Below, in pieces: positions 7,341-12,659 of a DNA stretch of 12,659 nt. A program made the translations under genes and the position numbers. The stretch is from M3007 sp040383605 (GTDB lineage Bacteria; Bacteroidota; Bacteroidia; Chitinophagales; Saprospiraceae), in contig JBEIDF010000096.1 of assembly GCA_040383605.1 (NCBI GenBank), positions 1-12,659 on the forward strand. Direction: 5' to 3'. The notes below the pieces were generated by a model. The model saw only the letters and a program-made list of their open reading frames with translations, was not told the origin of the DNA and made no database searches. Each line of letters begins with the position of its first letter. Position 1 is the stretch's first letter.

Positions 7341-8294
7341 TTACCACGGATATCGCGGGTCAATAACGTCTTCACCCTCCGAGACATTAAACCACCAGCG
7401 CGCGGTGGCTTCCACCGAGCCGTTGTGGAATTTGCGCAGGCTTGTCATGCCCACATCGTAGGAAAGGCAGATAAACAGATTTTTAGAAGCCTGCACGCCG
7501 AGCAGCAAGTCCAGACTCTCTCCTGCGCCGCTTGTATTGCCGCCTGCCCGATACGTTAATCCGGTGTAAAACCGGCGTTTCAGGAGCAGGCTGAGGTTTA
7601 AATCAGCGTCCAGCGGCGCATTGTTTACATACTTCAGCAGCACTTGCGGGGTGAGTTCCACACCTTCCGCCAACTCGAATGTCACGCCGCCCATAGCATT
7701 AATATGGCGTTCTTCACGGGAGAGGATACCGCCGAATTCCGCAAAATCAATATTGTTTTGCACAATCCGGGGTACGGAGGCGCCTGCATACCATTTATTA
7801 CCGGTGTAGAATACGCCAAACCCTACGTTAAAAACCATTTTGGTTTTAGGCTCTGTCGGAATAGCAAAATCAGTTATCAGCGGTTGGGAACCACGCAGGC
7901 GGGGGTCCGACCAGTCCTGCCGAATTTGCCGCACGCTGGGCTGCAGCCCGAGGCCAAGATAGCCGCGCTTGAGCGCGATGCGGAAAGAGTAGGCAAATTC
8001 CGCTGTGACGGATCGGGAAATACCAATCGTATTGCGCACCACATTTCCGCCTAAGCCAATACGGCCATTGAGGGTGGCCTGGCTGTATGAGATCATTTGC
8101 GTGCTGGGAGCGCCCTCCAGGCCGAGCCATTGACTACGGTATATGGCCGTCAGCGTAGGCGATTCCGCGCTGCCGGCATAGCCGGGGTTGTAGGCCATCT
8201 TGTTGAACATGAATTGCGTATATTGCTGCTCCTGCTGGCCGGCCAGCGGAGTGATCCAACAAATCATGCCTGTAAAAAACAAAAGAAATCGCAT
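7341..8294 (-). CDS. PorP/SprF-family type IX secretion system outer-membrane protein
   Basis: PorP/SprF proteins are outer-membrane beta-barrels. They work with the T9SS and are needed for secretion or attachment of particular cargo, notably giant adhesins with type B sorting domains (SprF with SprB in Flavobacterium johnsoniae). The 317-residue product has a signal peptide (about 1-19). The family signature follows directly: QQYTQFMFNKMAYNPGYAGS. The remainder is alternating strands with many aromatic and Gly residues, ending ATARWWFNVSEGEDVIDPRYPW-like after position 295. The start at 8294 is chosen over an upstream ATG at 8339 because it opens the signal peptide and has a leader shared with the next gene. 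It lies 66 bp downstream of the giant adhesin gene, which carries the expected cargo signal. Many Bacteroidota carry several paralogues, so no specific symbol is given. Confidence 0.95.
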   Translation of the reverse strand: MRFLLFFTGMICWITPLAGQQEQQYTQFMFNKMAYNPGYAGSAESPTLTAIYRSQWLGLEGAPSTQMISYSQATLNGRIGLGGNVVRNTIGISRSVTAEFAYSFRIALKRGYLGLGLQPSVRQIRQDWSDPRLRGSQPLITDFAIPTEPKTKMVFNVGFGVFYTGNKWYAGASVPRIVQNNIDFAEFGGILSREERHINAMGGVTFELAEGVELTPQVLLKYVNNAPLDADLNLSLLLKRRFYTGLTYRAGGNTSGAGESLDLLLGVQASKNLFICLSYDVGMTSLRKFHNGSVEATARWWFNVSEGEDVIDPRYPW

Positions 8295-8307
8295 ACAAGT
8301 CGGTTTT
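8292..8307 (-). promoter_or_regulatory. Conserved translation-start leader of the porP/sprF-like gene
   Basis: On the minus strand this reads AAAACCGACTTGTATG, ending in the start codon. It differs from the leader of the next gene (7218-7233) at only two positions. It decides the start at 8294 and lies in the 66-bp gap after the adhesin stop. Confidence 0.4.
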
Positions 8308-8360
8308 AGCGCACGGTACTTATTTGCTGCCAACGGCAACCATTGCCATCGGCTGCATTC

Positions 8361-8615
8361 CTACCGCTGGATAATCAGAAAGCCCGTTTTGACGCCGGCA
8401 TTGCCATTAAATTTCACGACAAAGAAATACGTGCCGGTTGGAAGCGGCTCTCCGTTAAAAGTACCTTCCCAATTATTATCGTACGGCTGGGCGTGGAACA
8501 CCTCGTCGCCCCACTGATTAAAAATAGTCACTTCATTATCAAGTACGGAATCTACGTTTAGGCAGGGCACGAAAAACAAGTCGTTCACCCCGTCGCCATT
8601 CGGCGTAATAACCGT
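8361..8615 (-). other. CHU_C / gliding-motility-associated C-terminal (T9SS type B) sorting domain
   Basis: These last 84 codons of the giant gene begin with TVITPNGDGVNDLF. They continue with VTIFNQWGDEVF, NNWEGTFNGEPLPTGTYFF and end KTGFLIIQR. This is the full signature of the type B sorting domain (TIGR04131 family). Such domains direct export across the outer membrane by the T9SS. In studied cases they depend on a PorP/SprF partner, which here is the next gene. Confidence 0.95.
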
Positions 8616-11600
8616 TGGGATCTCACAATCGAGTGCTTCCTCCACGATAAACACGACCTGTCCGGTACTACACGCGCCCGTGCAATTGAGGTTACAGACC
8701 TGGTAAAGCATGTCATCAGTTCCGGTGAAGCCAATATTCGGCTGATAATTAAAATTGCCGGTTTCCTGCGTTGTTTCCAATCGGCCCTGCGCCGGCGTAT
8801 CCACGATTTCCAGGCTGAACCTGGGCGGCAGGATATCATTCAGATCCACGCTGAAGTTTTTCTTAAAACCAAAGGGCACAAACACGGTATCCGGGAGCAC
8901 AACCGGAACAGGTTCGTAGGTAATCAGGAGCGTATCGCGCGATAAATCGCCGCACTTGCCGCCGTTCGTCGTCCAGTACAGTCGGTTAATACCCGGTTGC
9001 AGGCCGCAAACACTCGTCGTCGGAGTGTTCAGGCCTGCAAAGACCAGTGCCGGGTTGTCGCTGCTCCAGGCGCCCGATTCCATGTCGGGTACCGGCGCAG
9101 CCTCCAGCAGGGCGCAGGAATCTGTATTGCAAACGGTGCGGTCTGATCCGGCAAACGCAACGGCGCCGATAATCCGGATCTCCGTCGTAGCCGAGGAAGT
9201 CCCGCAGCCAATATCGGGCAGCGTCCAGGTGAAAAAATAAGTATTGCCCGGTTGCAGGCTGTCTACTGTCGTATTGGGTTGTAGCGGATCGGCAATCCGA
9301 ACGCCCAGTAATTGTTGCCCTGCCTGCTGGCTCCACACACCCGGCGCGGCAGCCCCCTGGACAGCCGAGAGTTGAATGCTGGTAACATAACAGGTATCAA
9401 TCTGAGCCAGGGCAACGGCCTGTTCAAAAGCTGCCACCTGAATAGCCACCGTATCTGCGCTGTAGTTTTCGCAGGCGCCGTTGGAGAGCGTCCAGGCATA
9501 CCGGTACTGATTTCCTGCCAACAACCCGTTGACGAGTGTTTTTGGCTGGGAGGGCGTGTTGATCGTGGCAGGCGGGCCACCGACCTGCGTCCAGCGGCCG
9601 GAAGCGCCGGGCAAGGCCGGGGTGGCGTCCAGTTGGAGCGGCGCCCCTTCGCAGGCCGGGCGATCAGGGCCGGCGGCGGCAATATCATCCGGAATTGTGT
9701 CCGCTTGTACGGTTACGGATGCGGAGGGCAAGGAGTTGCAGCCGTTAAGGTGGGCGATTGCTCTAATTGTATTTTGTCCGGGTGGGAAATTGGAAAAATT
9801 AAGAACTGCCGTTTGGGGCGATGATTGCGGGCCTGCGATCGTATCGTTCAGGCTGTTTACCCAGACGTATTGCGCCTGGGGAGTCGTGGAATTTTGGGTT
9901 ATCTGCAGATGCAGCGAATCGGGCTGATCCAGGCAAAAAGCCGCAGGGGGGACAAGTACCGGGATGGCCGGACGTGGTTTCACCAACACAAAAACCCCTT
10001 CGCCAAGCGGAGAAGTACAACCATTCTGCGTAATCCGGCAATTATAGTTGCCGGTCTGTGCCGTGTCAATCTGAACGATCGCCGGATTGTGAACCGATGA
10101 CGCGAACCCCATCGGGCCAGTCCATGCAAAAGTCGTATTCGGCGTGGAAGGCACAGACAACTGCAGGGTGGCGCCGGCGCAGACCGGATTCGGTGTTGCC
10201 GTAATAGACGGCGGCGGCGGGATCGGATAGACAATCAGTTGAACGGGCGCCGATGGCTGTGAGGTGCAATTCGCAGAGGCAACTTCCACGGAATACGTGC
10301 CGGCTGCCTGCAGACCCGCGGCGGGAATATCGAGCGAAGGGGCCGTGGTAGTCTGCGTGGTGTTGTCCGGCAGCCTCCATATAAACGTAAAATTCCCGGC
10401 GGAATACTGGGCATTGTTCGAGATGGTCAGCATGACATTGGCGCCGGCGCAAATTGCCGTGGGCGGTACGATTATCGGTCGCGGCGGCACGTCGCTGATG
10501 GCCAGCGTGACCGTCGCAGCGGCCGACTGGCAGCCCAGGCTGTCGCGCACGGTAAGCACATAGTTTCCGTTATTTGCTGAAGTGGCTGCCGCGATCGTCG
10601 GATTGGACGAAGTGGACTGGAACATGTTCGGGCCAAACCACTGATACTTGAGCGGCGGATAATTACTCAGAACAGTTGCGGAAAGCGTCACCGTCTGCGA
10701 ACCATCGCTGCAGAGAGGCGCATCGCTGGTCACAGCAGCAATAATTGGCGGCGTAGCCACGACCACCGTCACCGTATCCGAACTGGCGCAGTTTGCCAAA
10801 AGCGTGGAAGCGGTGACGATATAATCGCCAGGCGCCGGCGGCGGGGCGGGATTTTGCTGGAACGACTGAAAACCGTTCGGGCCCGTCCACGAATAATTCA
10901 GCGGACTTTGGTTGGACGAGGCGGTTAATTGCAGCGGAAACCCCTGACAGAGCGGCGTATTTGCGCCGGCTGACACCTGCGGATAGGCTTCTACCCGGAT
11001 GATAACCTCCGGGGAAGGATTTGAGGCACAACCCAGCTGGATCACCGTGACACGCCATTGTCCGGAATCAGCCTGTGTAAGATTATTGATAGACAAGGTA
11101 TTTAGCGTCGTGGTGTCTGTTTGGAAATCCGGCCCTGTCCACAAGTATTGAGCAGCAGTTGGCACGCTGGCGGTGAGTTGGACGGTAGAGCCCGCACAGA
11201 AGGCGCCGGCGCCGCTGATTTGTGGCGTGGGCGGTTTGGGCGTTACGCTTACTTTCACCGTAGCAGGCGCGGAGGCACAGCCGTTCCTGAAAACCGTCAG
11301 CGTATAAAGACCGGAATCGGAAAGCGCTGCACAGGTTATTACTGGCGGGTTTTGCTGCGAACTTTGAAATCCGTTCGGCCCGGTCCAGGAATAAGAAATA
11401 CCGGGGACCTGGACAGTCGCATTGAGCGCAAGCGGTTGGCATTCGCACAAATTAATCAGCGGTTGTGCTACCGTCGCCACCGGAATACTGAATACTTGTA
11501 GTGTCACCGGTTGCGAGGGTTGGGAGGCGCAGCCGTTTGCGCGGACTTGTACGTAGTATTGATAGGTATTAGCCGGAGGCGATGTAACCGTCAGGGTCGG

Positions 11601-12659
11601 TTGCGTAGTTGTAGCAATCAGGGCGCCGCCGGGGGGCGAGCCGGCAAACCAGCGGTATTGAACGCCGGCGCCAAAGACGGCGGCGGTGGAAAGCGTCAGA
11701 TTTTGGCCGAGACAGAGGCTGTCTTCATTGACCAGTACTACCGGTGTATTCGGCAGATCAATCAACTGCACAGACACGGATGCTACCGCGGTACAGCCCG
11801 TTAGTCCGGTGACGGTTACCGTGTACGTCCCGGAACCAAACAGAAACGTATTGTTATTCACCGGGTTTTGCTGGTTGGAAACGTACCCATTCGGGCCGCT
11901 CCAGGCATAAGTGTACACCGAATTGCCACCCGGTGTTGGCGGCGGATTGGCCACTAATTCAAGCGGTTCGCCTACGCAAACCGGTGTATATGCGGGCGAA
12001 AAAGAAGCCGTTTCAACCCGAATCAAAGCCTGGCAGGTACTGCTGTTGCCGGAGGTATCCGTGACCGTGAGCGTCACCGGATAGGGGCCGCCTACCTGGT
12101 TGCACGTGAAGGTGGTTGGGCTGGCTTGCAGGCTGACTGCAGAGCAATTATCCGAGCTGCCGTTGTTAATTTCTGCCGGGCTGAGGTTGTACGGCACTTC
12201 GCCGGAGGCATTGACCAGGATTGTTTTGTTGATACACAGCGCCTTGGGTTTGATGGTGTCGCGCACCACTAAAGGAAAAGTGCTGACCCCTGCGGCGCCC
12301 GCTGCATCAGTCGTCGAATATCTTACGACAAAATTCCCGGGCGGCAGGCTTTTGGTAGTTTGGTTACCAAAAAGCGTCCCGACGCCTTCCAACGCACCGT
12401 TAAGATTGTTTCTGAAAATCTCATACTGTACCGCGCCGTAGTCATACTCCAAAATAGCCTGCACGGCGCTGAAAGGGTCGGTTCCGTTTGGTTGAAGCGA
12501 TCCGCAAGGGTTGATAAAATGTATAAAATTGAGCACATCTCGATTGGCCTCCAAACGAATACTAATCTGACCGTCCGACGCCCAATTGTTGATTTGCGTG
12601 GCGGTAATCGGAATGGCCGTTTCGTGGAATTTTAAACATTGATCGCCCGGCGGCCCGTA
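8361..12659 (-). CDS. Giant multi-Ig-domain surface protein with CHU_C / T9SS type B sorting domain, 5' end off the window
   Basis: This is a predicted cell-surface adhesin or matrix protein exported by the T9SS. The frame is open from the right edge to the TAG at 8361, showing 1432 residues. The N-terminus and signal peptide are missing, and the TTG at 12554 is internal, not a start. The first visible stretch (about 60 residues, beta-rich) is not recognised. An HYR-like domain follows (about 12010-12265; DTIKPKALC, SSDNCS, TVTDTSGNSSTC). Next are about nine Ig-like domains (9703-12008), most with an early C-x-G, a WxGP core and a late GC. Three PKD-like domains (about 8935-9702; AGPDRPAC, AGSDRTVC) and a cadherin-like segment containing FTGTDDMLYQVC come before the C-terminal sorting domain. 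It heads the cluster with porP/sprF and the PorE-like gene. The ligand is unknown; adhesion or gliding are both possible. Confidence 0.95.
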   Translation of the reverse strand, partial: YGPPGDQCLKFHETAIPITATQINNWASDGQISIRLEANRDVLNFIHFINPCGSLQPNGTDPFSAVQAILEYDYGAVQYEIFRNNLNGALEGVGTLFGNQTTKSLPPGNFVVRYSTTDAAGAAGVSTFPLVVRDTIKPKALCINKTILVNASGEVPYNLSPAEINNGSSDNCSAVSLQASPTTFTCNQVGGPYPVTLTVTDTSGNSSTCQALIRVETASFSPAYTPVCVGEPLELVANPPPTPGGNSVYTYAWSGPNGYVSNQQNPVNNNTFLFGSGTYTVTVTGLTGCTAVASVSVQLIDLPNTPVVLVNEDSLCLGQNLTLSTAAVFGAGVQYRWFAGSPPGGALIATTTQPTLTVTSPPANTYQYYVQVRANGCASQPSQPVTLQVFSIPVATVAQPLINLCECQPLALNATVQVPGISYSWTGPNGFQSSQQNPPVITCAALSDSGLYTLTVFRNGCASAPATVKVSVTPKPPTPQISGAGAFCAGSTVQLTASVPTAAQYLWTGPDFQTDTTTLNTLSINNLTQADSGQWRVTVIQLGCASNPSPEVIIRVEAYPQVSAGANTPLCQGFPLQLTASSNQSPLNYSWTGPNGFQSFQQNPAPPPAPGDYIVTASTLLANCASSDTVTVVVATPPIIAAVTSDAPLCSDGSQTVTLSATVLSNYPPLKYQWFGPNMFQSTSSNPTIAAATSANNGNYVLTVRDSLGCQSAAATVTLAISDVPPRPIIVPPTAICAGANVMLTISNNAQYSAGNFTFIWRLPDNTTQTTTAPSLDIPAAGLQAAGTYSVEVASANCTSQPSAPVQLIVYPIPPPPSITATPNPVCAGATLQLSVPSTPNTTFAWTGPMGFASSVHNPAIVQIDTAQTGNYNCRITQNGCTSPLGEGVFVLVKPRPAIPVLVPPAAFCLDQPDSLHLQITQNSTTPQAQYVWVNSLNDTIAGPQSSPQTAVLNFSNFPPGQNTIRAIAHLNGCNSLPSASVTVQADTIPDDIAAAGPDRPACEGAPLQLDATPALPGASGRWTQVGGPPATINTPSQPKTLVNGLLAGNQYRYAWTLSNGACENYSADTVAIQVAAFEQAVALAQIDTCYVTSIQLSAVQGAAAPGVWSQQAGQQLLGVRIADPLQPNTTVDSLQPGNTYFFTWTLPDIGCGTSSATTEIRIIGAVAFAGSDRTVCNTDSCALLEAAPVPDMESGAWSSDNPALVFAGLNTPTTSVCGLQPGINRLYWTTNGGKCGDLSRDTLLITYEPVPVVLPDTVFVPFGFKKNFSVDLNDILPPRFSLEIVDTPAQGRLETTQETGNFNYQPNIGFTGTDDMLYQVCNLNCTGACSTGQVVFIVEEALDCEIPTVITPNGDGVNDLFFVPCLNVDSVLDNEVTIFNQWGDEVFHAQPYDNNWEGTFNGEPLPTGTYFFVVKFNGNAGVKTGFLIIQR
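9703..12008 (-). repeat. Tandem array of about nine Ig-like domains inside the adhesin gene
   Basis: Domains recur about every 250 bp. Each has an early Cys (CVGEPL, CLGQNL, CECQPL, CAGSTV, CQGFPL, CSDGSQ, CAGANV, CAGATL, CLDQPD) and most have a late GC or NC. Three copies, with W codons at 11901-11903, 11385-11387 and 10887-10889, share W-(T/S)-GPNG-(F/Y) followed by QQNP. These are spaced about 516 and 498 bp, i.e. two domains apart, and keep visible DNA similarity such as TTTTGCTG and TTCGG(G/C)CC on the plus strand. The divergence among copies shows the array is old rather than freshly expanded. Confidence 0.88.

Noticed and set aside
8335..8347. Inverted repeat GGCAA-CCA-TTGCC between the adhesin and porP/sprF genes
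   Set aside because: The stem is only five pairs with no U-run, too weak to call a terminator or attenuator.
12552..12554. TTG codon as start of the giant adhesin
   Set aside because: The same frame continues without a stop to the right edge with adhesin-like sequence (for example INNWASDGQISIRL), and no signal peptide follows the TTG. The gene is truncated by the window.

Overview
The window reads as chromosomal DNA from a Bacteroidota species, most likely a member of the Saprospiria or a relative. The evidence is the gene content: a type IX secretion system (T9SS) type B sorting domain on a giant adhesin, a PorP/SprF-family protein, a PorE-like OmpA protein and a secreted pappalysin-type protease. 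Gene starts lack Shine-Dalgarno sequences and have A/T-rich leaders, which is also typical of this phylum. The DNA is moderately GC-rich, so long antisense frames stay open over several real genes. Genus cannot be settled from the sequence alone.

Left part (1-3812): two divergent, exported zinc metallopeptidases. On the minus strand, an M43 (pappalysin/cytophagalysin) protease with a fibronectin III and a PPC-like domain runs off the left edge. On the plus strand is a complete M1 (aminopeptidase N-like) peptidase with a signal peptide. A 273-bp AT-rich spacer (1671-1943) lies between them.

Middle (3873-5104): two plus-strand cell-envelope genes follow. One encodes a membrane-anchored SPOR-domain protein. 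The other encodes a GmhB-like HAD phosphatase (heptose bisphosphate 7-phosphatase family). Four perfect copies of a 7-bp repeat fill nearly all of the 35-bp gap between them. The plus-strand run ends at a strong hairpin (5111-5162) lying between convergent genes.

Right part (5205-12659): a minus-strand cluster, transcribed right to left. First comes a giant multi-domain surface protein (HYR-like domain, about nine Ig-like domains, three PKD-like domains, CHU_C/T9SS type B sorting domain) that is cut by the right edge. A PorP/SprF-family outer-membrane protein follows, then a PorE-like protein (beta-propeller, CarboxypepD-reg-like domains, peptidoglycan-binding OmpA domain). The simplest reading is a secretion and anchoring cassette: the adhesin is the T9SS cargo, PorP/SprF its dedicated outer-membrane partner, and the OmpA protein the link to peptidoglycan. 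The last two genes share a near-identical 16-bp sequence ending at their start codons.

No rRNA, tRNA, CRISPR array, insertion sequence or phage gene is visible. No gene-free stretch exceeds 300 bp.
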